Shown one piece after another: positions 53,499-62,477 of a DNA stretch of 64,000 nt (position 1 is its first letter; the number at the start of each line of letters is the position of its first letter). This DNA comes from Gammaproteobacteria bacterium. Lineage in GTDB: Bacteria > Pseudomonadota > Gammaproteobacteria > JADZEE01. The stretch covers positions 1-64,000 of the forward strand of contig JADZEE010000136.1 of assembly GCA_020850735.1 (NCBI GenBank). Direction: 5' to 3'. A model generated the notes under the pieces. The model worked only from the letters and a program-made list of their open reading frames with translations, searched no databases and was not told where the DNA came from. The position numbers and the translations under genes are program-made.

Positions 53499-53594
53499 GT
53501 TACCCGCGCGCCGGATATTGATACTGTGACGATTCGCGCCGCCGTGCCGGCGGCTGCTTCGTTGCCGGGCGGTCCTCCGGTAAGGAGCCGACAC

Positions 53595-54893
53595 ATGCAA
53601 CATGACGATCGCACCCGCGCCCCCGAGCCGGACAAGCTGATCGAGGGCGCGCGCATCAATGGTCGTGTGTACAGCGATCCCGCCATCTTCGAGCTGGAGA
53701 TGGCGCGGTTGTTCGGACACGCGTGGATCGTGCTGGGGCACGAGAGCCAGATCCCCACACCCGGCTGCTACTTTCTCGGCCGGGTCGGGCGCGTGCCGGT
53801 CATCGTCACCCGCGACGACGAGGGTGTCATCCGGGTCGTCGAGAACCGCTGCGCGCATCGCGGCCCGGCCGTGTGCGCGAAGCGTACCGGCAAGGTCCGT
53901 CGCTTCGTGTGCCCGTATCACGCCTGGACCTACGAGCTCGATGGACGCCTGGTCTCGGTCCCGCTGCGTGAGGAATACGGTGATTCGTTCGCCTGGGCAG
54001 AGCGCGGACTGCGGGCACTGCCGCGCGTGACGACCTACCGCGGCTTCATCTTCGCGAGTCTCGCCGCCGACGGTCCGGAGCTGGCGGAGTTCCTCGGTGA
54101 GGAGGTACAGGCCTTCGACGATTTCATGGACCGCGCGCCAGATGATGCGCTCGAGGCGGTTGAGCCGCCGCTACGCTACCGGGTTCGCGCGAATTGGAAG
54201 ACCATCTTCGAGAACCTCAACGACATCCTGCACCCGATGTTCGCCCATGCCAGCGCCATGGCGGCGTTCGCGGCCACCGAGGACAAGGAGCGTCTGCACC
54301 CGTTGATGAAGTTGCTGGCGGCCGCACCCGGACCGCAGCTGATGAAGACATTCAAGCAGCTCGACGCCCGCATGACCACCTGGGGGCACAGCTTCATCAC
54401 CGGTCTGGTCAGCCTCGCGAACAAAGAGTATCCGCGCGATGCCTACTTCGAGGCGCTCGCCGCCCGACGTGGCGAGGGGGAAGCCCGGCGGATCCTCAAT
54501 ACCGACATGCACGTGTCGCTGCTGTATCCGAGCGCCACCATCAATTCCCGCTTCCAGACGCTGCGGCTCGTGCGCCCGCTGGCACATGATCTGACGGAGG
54601 TGCAGGCGCACGTCTACCGCCTCAAGGGCGCACCGGACGACGTCTACCCCCTGGCCCTCGAATACAACTATACCTCCGGCTCGCCCGCTTCCCCCGTGAT
54701 CGTCGATGATCTCGAGATCTACGAACGCCTGCAGGCCGAAGCCGGTGCGTCGATGTGGATGTCGGCCGAGCGTGGTCTCGGCGACCTTCGTCCCGGCACG
54801 AACGAGACCCGCCATGCGCCGGGGACGAGCGAAGAGTACATCCGCCAGCAGTACGAGGTGTGGGGACGCTACCTGCGGGACGGCGCGCGATGA
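53595..54893 (+). CDS. Rieske aromatic-ring-hydroxylating oxygenase, large subunit
   Basis: The 432-residue alpha subunit has a Rieske [2Fe-2S] site with C86 and H88 ('NRCAHRG') and C106 and H109 ('CPYHAWTY'). The mononuclear iron site is in 'ENLNDILHPMFAH', with H213 and H218 and the bridging Asp D210. It inserts one or two oxygen atoms into an aromatic ring using O2 and electrons from a reductase not encoded here. The ATG at 53595 follows AAGGAG. The stop overlaps the small-subunit start (ATGA). Confidence 0.88.
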   Translation: MQHDDRTRAPEPDKLIEGARINGRVYSDPAIFELEMARLFGHAWIVLGHESQIPTPGCYFLGRVGRVPVIVTRDDEGVIRVVENRCAHRGPAVCAKRTGKVRRFVCPYHAWTYELDGRLVSVPLREEYGDSFAWAERGLRALPRVTTYRGFIFASLAADGPELAEFLGEEVQAFDDFMDRAPDDALEAVEPPLRYRVRANWKTIFENLNDILHPMFAHASAMAAFAATEDKERLHPLMKLLAAAPGPQLMKTFKQLDARMTTWGHSFITGLVSLANKEYPRDAYFEALAARRGEGEARRILNTDMHVSLLYPSATINSRFQTLRLVRPLAHDLTEVQAHVYRLKGAPDDVYPLALEYNYTSGSPASPVIVDDLEIYERLQAEAGASMWMSAERGLGDLRPGTNETRHAPGTSEEYIRQQYEVWGRYLRDGAR

Positions 54894-55372
54894 GCGAGCT
54901 GCTGCGCGGCGTCGAGCAGTTCCTGTTCCACGAGGCCCATCTGCTCGATGAACGCCGCTTCGAGCAATGGCTGGCGCTGTTCGACCGCGACGGCTGGTAC
55001 TGGATGCCGGTGTCGCCTGCTGACGTCGAGCGCAAGCGCACCCCGGCGCTGATCGACGACAACCGGCCGGAGCTCGAACTGCGTATCCGCCGGCTGCTCG
55101 AGCCGGCGGCGCACACCGAGCATCCGGCCCCGACCGCCTGCCGCAGCGTGTCGAACGTGGTCCTCGAGGATCCCGGCGCGGTGATCGTGCGTTCCAAGCT
55201 CGTCATGCACGAGTATCGCGCCTGCGGGCTCGACCGCGATGATGCCCGGCTGTTCTGCGCGACGGTGCGTCACCGCCTGCAGGCTGACGGCGATTCGTTC
55301 CGGATCCTGTGGAAGCGCGTCGATCTGTTCAACGCCGCGGCGGCCCTCACCCTGATGCCGACACCCGTCTGA
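54890..55372 (+). CDS. Rieske oxygenase small (beta) subunit
   Basis: A 160-residue SnoaL/NTF2-fold beta subunit of ring-hydroxylating oxygenases: 'FLFHEAHLLDERRFEQWLALFDRDGWYWMPV' at the N terminus and 'ATVRHRLQADGDSFRILWKRVDLFNAA' at the C terminus. It stabilises the alpha3beta3 complex. The start is fixed by the four-base overlap with the large-subunit gene. Confidence 0.86.
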   Translation: MSELLRGVEQFLFHEAHLLDERRFEQWLALFDRDGWYWMPVSPADVERKRTPALIDDNRPELELRIRRLLEPAAHTEHPAPTACRSVSNVVLEDPGAVIVRSKLVMHEYRACGLDRDDARLFCATVRHRLQADGDSFRILWKRVDLFNAAAALTLMPTPV

Positions 55373-55414
55373 TCACGGGTTTCAGCCTGCCTACCCAGCC
55401 GCGAGGATAGCCGA

Positions 55415-56479
55415 ATGAGCACAGCCCCGGCCCGCGAAGATGAAGTTCCCGGACGTGCGGAGACGCTGATCGAATCGAGTTTCGTATTCGACGCCGCGCA
55501 TGTCTTTCGCGTGGGTGGTCCCGACAAGCCGCGTCTGCCGCTCGGTAACGAACCGATCGATGCCGGCATGATCGGGGAGTGGCGCAGCGCCGGCCTCAAC
55601 GGTTTCCTGCACCCGTTCGGCATCCTGCATCCGGACATGTACGTGGGCCAGCTGCGGTTGCTGGCGATGTGGAACGGCTTCATCGCCGATCACGCCGAGG
55701 CGCTCATGCGGATCGACGAACCGGCGGATTTCGATCGCGCCCGCGACAGCGGCCGGATCGCCATCATGCTCGGAACTCATCACGCCGAGCCGTTTCGCAC
55801 GGTCGATGACGTCGATTACTTCGCCGGCCTGGGACTGCGGTCCTGCATCCTGGTGACCTTCGGGCAGAATCGCCTCGGCGCGGCCGTCGACGAACCCGCG
55901 GGCGGCGGCTTGACCGGCTTCGGCCGTGCCATCGTCGCGCGCATGAACGCGGTCGGGATGGCCGTCGACGTGTCCCACTGCAGCGATCGCACGCGCCGCG
56001 ACGCGATCGAGGCGTCTTCCCGGCCAGTGCTGATGTCGCACGCCAACCCGGCCGGCATGTGCGCCAACCCGCGCAACGTCGGGGACAACGCGGTCAAGGC
56101 ACTGGCGGCCCGCGGCGGCGTCATGGGCGTGATGCCGCTGCGCATGCTGCTCACGGCGCAGGAACCGACCACGGTCGAAGACTACCTCGATCACATGGTC
56201 TATCTGTGCGACCTGGTGGGACCGGCGCACGTGGGTCTGGGCCTCGAGACGCCGCCCGAGGGTTTCGACAGCCTGCCGCCGCAGAGCCAGATCCCGTTGC
56301 CCTCCTACCTGCGCAACGCGGGCGAGCAGCGCAAGCTGGATCTGCCCGAGCTGTGCCACGTCCGTCGCCTGTATACCGTCGTGGAGGCCATGCTCCGCCG
56401 CGGTTTCGCGGACGATGACATCCGCGGCTTCATAGGCGGCAACTTCGAACGGGTCGTGCGCGAGATCCTCACGATCTGA
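55415..56479 (+). CDS. M19-family protein, atypical metal site (paralogue)
   Basis: The 354-residue relative of 52212-53321 shares 'RTVDDVDYF', 'TFGQNRLG', 'GFGRAIVARMNAVGMAVDVSHCS' and 'GPAHVGLGLETP'. The N-terminal metal motif reads 'FVFDAAHVF' instead of DGHxD, and the late Asp position is Glu/Thr, as in its paralogue. It flanks the Rieske genes on the other side, 42 bases after the beta subunit, so both M19-like proteins are probably co-expressed with the oxygenase. A hydrolytic or isomerising role on an oxygenase product is possible; the true reaction is unknown. Confidence 0.75.
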   Translation: MSTAPAREDEVPGRAETLIESSFVFDAAHVFRVGGPDKPRLPLGNEPIDAGMIGEWRSAGLNGFLHPFGILHPDMYVGQLRLLAMWNGFIADHAEALMRIDEPADFDRARDSGRIAIMLGTHHAEPFRTVDDVDYFAGLGLRSCILVTFGQNRLGAAVDEPAGGGLTGFGRAIVARMNAVGMAVDVSHCSDRTRRDAIEASSRPVLMSHANPAGMCANPRNVGDNAVKALAARGGVMGVMPLRMLLTAQEPTTVEDYLDHMVYLCDLVGPAHVGLGLETPPEGFDSLPPQSQIPLPSYLRNAGEQRKLDLPELCHVRRLYTVVEAMLRRGFADDDIRGFIGGNFERVVREILTI

Positions 56480-56514
56480 TCCGAATCGCCGCGTCGCGAC
56501 CGGGTGACTGCGCT

Positions 56515-58038
56515 TCAGGCGCTGCGCAGTTGTTTCTTGTCGATCTTGCCGGCGCCGGTCTTGGGCAACTCCGCCACGAGCTCGACGATGGCGGGGATCT
56601 TGTATCTGGCGAGGTTGGCGGCGCAGTGCGCGGTCAGCTCGTCCGTCGTGGCGGCAGCGGCGTCGCGCAGCACGACGCAAGCCTTGACGAGCTCGCCGCG
56701 GTAGGCGTCGGGCACGCCGACGACCGCCACCTCGCGCACGGCCGGATGGCCGTACAGCACTTCCTCGACCTCGCGTGGATAGACGTTGTAGCCGCCGACC
56801 AGCACCATGTCCTTCTTGCGATCGCGGATGTACAGATAGCCGTCGGCGTCGAACTCGCCGATGTCGCCGGTGTAGAGCCAGCCCTCGCGCAGCGCATGCG
56901 CGGTCTCCGCGGGGTTGTTCCAGTAGCCGGACATGATCTGTGGTCCGCGCACGCGGATCTCGCCGAGTTCGCCGGCCGGCAGGACCCGGGTCCCGGTCTC
57001 GGTGTCGACGATCTGCACCTCGCACGCCGGCATCGGCGGCCCGACCGCACCCACCTTGCGCGGCCCGGCGAGCGGGGTGTAGGTGATCACCGGGCCCGCC
57101 TCCGACATGCCGTAACCCTCGAAGATGGCCGTACCGGTGGTCTGCTCCCAGCGCCGCAGCACGCCCTCGGGCAGCGGTGCGCCGCCCGAGTAGGACAGGC
57201 GCAGCTCGGGGAAGCGCTTGCCGGCCATGCCTTCGTAGCCCAGCAGGCCGCTGAACAGCGTCGGGCTGCCGCCGAGGATGGTGATGCCATCGTGCACCAG
57301 CGCTTCGACGACCGTATCGGGACGGTACTTGCCCACCATCACCAGCGTGCCCTGGCAGTAGGCGGCGTTGTGCAGACACATCGACACGCCATAGACGTGA
57401 AACAGCGGCAGCACCGCGAGGATGCGCTCGCCGTCGCGCCGGGTGGGTGCCAGGGCTTCGCGCTGACTGATGTTCACGCAGATGTTGTAGTGGCTGAGCA
57501 TCGCGCCCTTGGCGCGTCCGGTGGTACCGCCGGTGTACTGCAGCGTGGCGAGATCCGCGGGTGCCGGCAGCGGCTCGGGCAACGTGAGTGCCCGTTCGTC
57601 GCGCCAGCCGAGCAGGCGCCGCCCGCCCTCGCCGCCGATGCAGATCCGCACCGCGATCCCGAGCGATTCGGCGATCGGCTCGACCACGGCGCGCGCGGCC
57701 TCGTCATAGATCACGGCCCGGGGTGTGCAGTCGGCGACAATGGGTTCGAGCTCGTGGCGGGTGTAGATCGGGTTCAGTGGCACGGCGCGGGCGCCGGCGG
57801 CGTGGATGCCGAACATCGCTACGCACAGGTCCGGCGAGTTGGCCATGAGCATCGCCACGCGCTCGCCCCGGCAGCCCGCCGCGACCAGTTCGTTGGCGAA
57901 GCCTGCCACGCAGGCGTGGTATTCGCGGTAGCTCAGGCGCTCGTTGCCGCAGACCACGGCCTCGCGCCCGGGCGCGGCCTGCACCGCGGCCGCCAGCATG
58001 TGCACGACCGAGGGGTAGACAAGCGGCAGCGTGCTCAC
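56515..58038 (-). CDS. AMP-forming acyl-CoA ligase
   Basis: A 507-residue FadD-like ligase: 'LQYTGGTTGRAKGAMLSHYN' (ATP motif), 'GYGMSEAGPVITYTP', 'GWLYTGDIGEFDADGYLYIRDRKKDMVLVGGYNVYPREVE' and 'PKTGAGKIDKKQLR'. The GTG at 58038 overlaps the thiolase stop (GTGA) and gives a normal N terminus ('TLPLVYPSVVHMLAAAVQ'). It is probably involved in activating the acid later cleaved by the thiolase encoded immediately upstream. It converges on the M19-like gene at 56479. Confidence 0.85.
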   Translation of the reverse strand: MSTLPLVYPSVVHMLAAAVQAAPGREAVVCGNERLSYREYHACVAGFANELVAAGCRGERVAMLMANSPDLCVAMFGIHAAGARAVPLNPIYTRHELEPIVADCTPRAVIYDEAARAVVEPIAESLGIAVRICIGGEGGRRLLGWRDERALTLPEPLPAPADLATLQYTGGTTGRAKGAMLSHYNICVNISQREALAPTRRDGERILAVLPLFHVYGVSMCLHNAAYCQGTLVMVGKYRPDTVVEALVHDGITILGGSPTLFSGLLGYEGMAGKRFPELRLSYSGGAPLPEGVLRRWEQTTGTAIFEGYGMSEAGPVITYTPLAGPRKVGAVGPPMPACEVQIVDTETGTRVLPAGELGEIRVRGPQIMSGYWNNPAETAHALREGWLYTGDIGEFDADGYLYIRDRKKDMVLVGGYNVYPREVEEVLYGHPAVREVAVVGVPDAYRGELVKACVVLRDAAAATTDELTAHCAANLARYKIPAIVELVAELPKTGAGKIDKKQLRSA

Positions 58039-59243
58039 GCGCGCTCGTCCACTTTCACCACGACGGCCATCGCCGTGTCGCCGGCGGCGCAGCCCTGGAA
58101 CAGGCCCCAGCCCCCGCCTTTGAGCACGAGTTCCTCGATCAGCTCGATGATGAGGCGCATGCCGGTCGGCCCCTGCGGATGGCCGAAGATGAGCGAACAG
58201 CCGAAGTTGTTCATCTGCATCACGTCGGCGCCGGTTTCGCGGGCGAAAACGATGTCGTTGACCGCGAAGGGGTTGTGCGACTTGATCGCCGCCAGATCGC
58301 CGATGTCGATGCCGGCCTGGCCGAGCGCGCGCCGCGCCGCCGGCACCGTCGCGGCCGGCATGTAGGATTTGTCCGTGCGCGCGAGACCGAAACCGCGCAA
58401 GGTCACGTTGATGGCGGGATCGCTCGCCAGCTCCTTCGCCTTCTCCGCGCTGGTGATGATCATGGCGGCGGCGCCGTCCGCTGGATGCGTCTGGCCGCCG
58501 AAGGTGACGATGCCGCCTTCCTTGACGGGCTTGAGCTTGTTCAGCCCCTCGGCTGTGCTCGGGTGCACGCCCTCGTCGCCGTCCAGCGTCTTCACGGTCT
58601 TGCGGTAGCGCGCATCGGGCACCTCGAAGGGCAGCGTCATGTAGCGTTTCATGAACGCCGCGCCGTCGGCCAGCGCGTGTGTGTACTGCTCGTAGCGGCG
58701 CAGCACGACTTCGTTCTGCTCCGCGACCGTGATCTGCCACTTGCGCGCGCAGTTCTCGGCGGTCTCGGTCATGTCGGTGCCGCCGTAGGGATCCTTGGTG
58801 AAGTTGTCCAGCACCCAGTCCTCCGTGGTGCCGGTGCCGCCCGGTCCCTGCGGGTTGGGATAGTAGATGTGCGGGCCGTTGGAGGTACGGTCGGTGGTCA
58901 CGGCGAGGACGCAGGTCGCCGCCCCGGCCCGGATCTCCTGCGTCGCCTGTGACACCACCCGGGCGCTGGTGGCGCAGGCCTGGCTGAGCGTGGGGCCGCC
59001 GATGCCGTCGGCACCGATCATGCCCGTCAGCCACGGCAGCCCGTAGAACGAATGCTGTTGCGGGACCGTGAGACCGAGGACGCCATAATCGAATTGCGCC
59101 GGATCGATCTGGCGACGGGCAAGCTCCTTGCGCGCCAGGTGAGCGGCGAACTCGACGCTGTTCAGGTGCGCCAGGCTGCCCTGCCAGCGGGCGAAGGGGC
59201 TGCACCAGTAGGCGCCGTAAGGAATATGGACATGGCTCATCAT
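58035..59243 (-). CDS. Thiolase-family protein
   Basis: The 402-residue thiolase-fold protein has nucleophilic Cys in 'LSQACATSARVVSQA', His in 'FGHPQGPTGMRLI', and a C-terminal Cys in 'FQGCAAGDTAMAVVV', so all three usual thiolase motifs are represented. 'GGQTHPADGAAAMIIT' is another family landmark. It would thiolytically cleave a 3-oxoacyl-CoA from ring or side-chain degradation. It is coupled to the downstream CoA ligase by GTGA overlap. The ATG could be at 59243 or 59240. Confidence 0.85.
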   Translation of the reverse strand: MMSHVHIPYGAYWCSPFARWQGSLAHLNSVEFAAHLARKELARRQIDPAQFDYGVLGLTVPQQHSFYGLPWLTGMIGADGIGGPTLSQACATSARVVSQATQEIRAGAATCVLAVTTDRTSNGPHIYYPNPQGPGGTGTTEDWVLDNFTKDPYGGTDMTETAENCARKWQITVAEQNEVVLRRYEQYTHALADGAAFMKRYMTLPFEVPDARYRKTVKTLDGDEGVHPSTAEGLNKLKPVKEGGIVTFGGQTHPADGAAAMIITSAEKAKELASDPAINVTLRGFGLARTDKSYMPAATVPAARRALGQAGIDIGDLAAIKSHNPFAVNDIVFARETGADVMQMNNFGCSLIFGHPQGPTGMRLIIELIEELVLKGGGWGLFQGCAAGDTAMAVVVKVDERA

Positions 59244-59473
59244 CGGTCTCCAGGGTCAGCGTTCGGTCGTTCGAGCGTGCGGGTGCAGGTATCCGCGTCC
59301 GGTGCGTCTATTTAACCACGGGTTGCGCCGTTTCTGGCTGCCCGGTGCGCGCATCCGCAGCCGCTCGGCGGCTCATCGTCGCGGACCCGCGCATCCCCCG
59401 GTGATCCGGGCGCGCGACGGGACGACATGGCCTTTCGCTGCGCGGATGATCGATTCCGCCGCGCCCGCCGGGC

Positions 59474-59659
59474 TCAGCGTTTTCCAGACATTCGCCCGCC
59501 GTCGCGCGACGGTTCCCGGGCGTTCCCGGCCAGGCGCGGGGGTGCACAAAATCGCGCGCGTAGCGGGCCCGCGGAAACGATTCCGGGGGTTCCCGCAACG
59601 CGGCCAGGGGTGTCCAGATACCGTTGCAGCAGGCGCGGTGATGGTTCCACGAGATCTCA
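59474..59659 (-). repeat. Interspersed inverted-end repeat, copy D (full length, inverted)
   Basis: About 186 bp, reverse orientation relative to copies A and B and more diverged. On the minus strand it begins TGAGATCTCGTGGAACCATC, starting on the TGA stop codon (59657-59659) of the acyl-CoA dehydrogenase gene, and ends TCTGGAAAACGCTGA near 59474. It fills much of the gap between that gene and the thiolase. Confidence 0.8.
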
Positions 59660-61420
59660 GCCGTAAGTCGCCAGCGTCTCGCCGTCGAGCGCGTCGATGG
59701 TACCTGCCCCCGCGAGCGCCTTGCGTTCGAGCGCGGCCGCTTCGGGCAGCAGGTAGTCCGCGAAAAAACGTGCCGTCGCCCGCTTGCCTCGCGCGAGCGG
59801 GGAATCGGCCGTCGCCGCCGCCGCCATGCGCAGCCAGGTCCAGCCACAGGCCACCAGGCCCACCAGCTGCAGGTAGTGAGCCGCACCGGCTTCGGCGTCA
59901 CGGCGTGCGCACTGCAGGCGGTCCTGCAGCACCGCCGTGCACGACTCCAGCAGTCCGAGCGCTTCGTGCAGGCGTCCCGGTAACGCTCCCAGACCCGGAT
60001 CGCTACCGAGACGCTGCAGATCCGCGCGCACGCGAGCGCTGAAAACGGCGTAGCGCCGGCCCTGGTCGCGTCCGAGCTTGCGCGTGACCAGGTCCAGCGC
60101 CTGGATCCCGTTCGCACCCTCGTAGATCGCCTGTACACGGCTGTCGCGCACGTACTGCTCGACGCCGCCCTCGTGGGTGTAACCCTGCCCGCCGAGCACC
60201 TGCATGGCGAGGCTCGCAACCTCGAATCCGGCTTCGGACGCGCAGGCCTTGCAGACCGGCAGCAGCCACTCGGCGAGCAGCCCGGCCTCGATGCGCGCCT
60301 CGCTCGTCGCGCCGTAACGGGCCAGGTCGAGCGCGAGCGCAGCTTCCAGGTACAACGCCCGCAGCGGCTCGGTGCGGGCGCGCATGGTGCAGAGCATGCG
60401 GCGCACGTCGGCATGCTCGATGATCGCGATCGGCGCTTGCGCGGACGGTCCGCCTTGCGGCCGTTCCCGCGCATAACGCAAGGCTTTCGCGGTCGCCGCG
60501 CCGGCTACGGCTACGCCCTGGATGCCGACTTCCAGACGCATCAGGTTCATCATCGTGAACATGCACTTCAGGCCCGCACCCTCGCCGCCGACCCGGTAGC
60601 CGACCGCGCCGTCCAGGTCGAGCACACAAGTGGGCGAGCCGTGCAGCCCCATCTTGTGCTCCAGGCGCGCGACCCGGGTGTGGTTGCGCGCACCGGGACG
60701 GCCGTCAGCTTCGATGAGGTACTTGGGTACGACGAACAGCGACAGCCCCGCCGTGCCCGGTGCAGCTTCCGGCGTGCGCGCCAGCACCATCTGCAGGATC
60801 TGCGGCGCGGCATCGTGATCCGCGAAGCTGATCCAGATTTTGGTGCCGCTCAGCGTGTAGCTGCCGTCGGGCCGCGGCTCGGCGCGCGTGCGAATGCGGC
60901 CGACGTCGGAACCGGCCTGCGGTTCGGAAATGCAGATGGTCGCGGCCCAGTCGCCGGCGACCAGCCGCGGGACGGCGTGCTCGCGCAGCCCGCCGTGACC
61001 GTGCTCGAGCAGCAGATGCGCGGCCGCGCGCCCGTTGAGCTGCAGCATGCCGAAAGCGAGGCAGGCGCCCTGGACCATTTCCGCGAATGCCGCCTGCACG
61101 GTGAGCGGCAGACCCTGCCCTCCCGCCTCTTGCGGCAGATCGAGCCCGGGCCAGCCACCCTCGGCGAATAGCCGCCACGCGTGCGTGAAGCCCGGCGACA
61201 GCTCGACGTTACCATCGACCAGCCGGGCGCCCTGCCGATCGGCGGCGGAATTGAGCGGCCCGAGCACGTCGGCGGCGAACCGGGCTCCCTCACCGAGCAC
61301 CGCGCGCACCAGAGCGGCGTCGACGTGCGCATAGCGGGGCAGCGCCATGAGCCGGGCGGTATCGATGACCTCCTCGAGGAGGAACACGACGTCATCGAGG
61401 GGTGGCGTGTACGCACTCAT
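59657..61420 (-). CDS. Acyl-CoA dehydrogenase (large, DmdC-like)
   Basis: The 587-residue protein belongs to the ~600-residue acyl-CoA dehydrogenase branch that includes 3-methylmercaptopropionyl-CoA dehydrogenase (DmdC). 'CISEPQAGSDVGRIRTRA' is the flavin region, 'GGQGYTHEGGVEQYVRDSRVQAIYEGANGIQALDL' contains the catalytic Glu (YEGANGIQ), and a C-terminal extra domain follows. Start at 61420 gives the usual 'YTPPLDDVVFLLEEV' N terminus. Its stop codon is supplied by the end of repeat copy D. It is 52 bases downstream of meaB. Confidence 0.86.
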   Translation of the reverse strand: MSAYTPPLDDVVFLLEEVIDTARLMALPRYAHVDAALVRAVLGEGARFAADVLGPLNSAADRQGARLVDGNVELSPGFTHAWRLFAEGGWPGLDLPQEAGGQGLPLTVQAAFAEMVQGACLAFGMLQLNGRAAAHLLLEHGHGGLREHAVPRLVAGDWAATICISEPQAGSDVGRIRTRAEPRPDGSYTLSGTKIWISFADHDAAPQILQMVLARTPEAAPGTAGLSLFVVPKYLIEADGRPGARNHTRVARLEHKMGLHGSPTCVLDLDGAVGYRVGGEGAGLKCMFTMMNLMRLEVGIQGVAVAGAATAKALRYARERPQGGPSAQAPIAIIEHADVRRMLCTMRARTEPLRALYLEAALALDLARYGATSEARIEAGLLAEWLLPVCKACASEAGFEVASLAMQVLGGQGYTHEGGVEQYVRDSRVQAIYEGANGIQALDLVTRKLGRDQGRRYAVFSARVRADLQRLGSDPGLGALPGRLHEALGLLESCTAVLQDRLQCARRDAEAGAAHYLQLVGLVACGWTWLRMAAAATADSPLARGKRATARFFADYLLPEAAALERKALAGAGTIDALDGETLATYG

Positions 61421-61472
61421 CAGCCGCTGGTCTCCTGGATTCGATGGTTGCGCCGCCCGGATCGCGACGTGT

Positions 61473-62477
61473 TCACCTGCGCGTTGCCGGCGCCGCGACG
61501 CCGGCACGGAAGCTCGCGACGATGCGTTCTGCCAGCCGGTGCGGCGAAAGCCGCCCGTGCAACAGATCGTCGACCCCGCTGTTCAGCTCCCGGGTGCGTA
61601 CTTCGTCCCACAGCTGCGGTTCGAGCATGCCCTCGACCAGGCGGCGCACGCGCCGCGCAAGATGCGCGCCGCGCCGGCGCGCCAGCTCACCGGATTCGGT
61701 CAGGAAGCGCCGGTGCGAGGCGATCGCCGCCGCCACCTCGGCGACGCCCCGGCTCTCGGTGGCGACGGCGGGGTGGATCTCGCGTCGCCAGCCACCGCCG
61801 GCGGGATGGCCGGCGATCAGCATCGACCGCACCGCCAGCAGGGCTTCGTGCGCTCCCGGGCGATCGCTCTTGTTGAGCACGTACAGATCCGCGATTTCCA
61901 TGATGCCGGCCTTCAGCGCCTGCACGAAATCGCCGCCCTCCGGGACGAGCACGAGCAGCGTCGTGTCGGCGGCGTCGGCGATGTCGAGCTCGGTCTGGCC
62001 CACGCCCGCGGTCTCGACGACGACGTAATCGAAGCCGGCGGCGTCGACGAGATCCGCGGCATCGCCGGCCGCCCGGCTCAGTCCGCCGACCGCGCCGCGC
62101 GTCGCCATGCTGCGGATGTAGACTCCGCTGTCGTTGGAAACGCCGCTCATGCGCACGCGGTCACCGAGGATGGCGCCGTGCGTGAACGGGCTGGTCGGGT
62201 CCACGGCGATCACCCCCACGGTGGCGCTTGCCGCGCGCAACTCGCGCACCAGCGCGCCGGTCAGGGTCGACTTGCCCGCGCCGGGCGGCCCGGTGACGCC
62301 GATGCGCCAGGCCCGCCCGGTGTGCGCGTGCAGGCGCTCGAGCAGCGCTATCGCACACTCGCCACCGTGCTCGGCGCGCGTGATGGCGTGCGCGAGCGCG
62401 CCCCGATCACCACCGAGCAGCCTGCCCGCAAGCACCGCGGCCGAAGCGTCGCGCAGTGACGAAGCCGCTGTATTCAT
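61473..62477 (-). CDS. meaB: MeaB/ArgK-type GTPase, acyl-CoA mutase chaperone
   Basis: A 334-residue G3E-family GTPase: P-loop 'GVTGPPGAGKSTL', switch regions 'VIAVDPTSPFTHGAILGDRVRM', 'VVVETAGVGQTELDIADAAD' and base-recognition 'VLNKSD'. MeaB proteins load and protect adenosylcobalamin in methylmalonyl-CoA-mutase-family enzymes. Its client is likely the split mutase at 44248-46374, 15 kb away, or a genomic mutase elsewhere. The start overlaps the upstream ligase stop (ATGA), so it is expressed with the ligase and dehydrogenase. Confidence 0.88.
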   Translation of the reverse strand: MNTAASSLRDASAAVLAGRLLGGDRGALAHAITRAEHGGECAIALLERLHAHTGRAWRIGVTGPPGAGKSTLTGALVRELRAASATVGVIAVDPTSPFTHGAILGDRVRMSGVSNDSGVYIRSMATRGAVGGLSRAAGDAADLVDAAGFDYVVVETAGVGQTELDIADAADTTLLVLVPEGGDFVQALKAGIMEIADLYVLNKSDRPGAHEALLAVRSMLIAGHPAGGGWRREIHPAVATESRGVAEVAAAIASHRRFLTESGELARRRGAHLARRVRRLVEGMLEPQLWDEVRTRELNSGVDDLLHGRLSPHRLAERIVASFRAGVAAPATRR

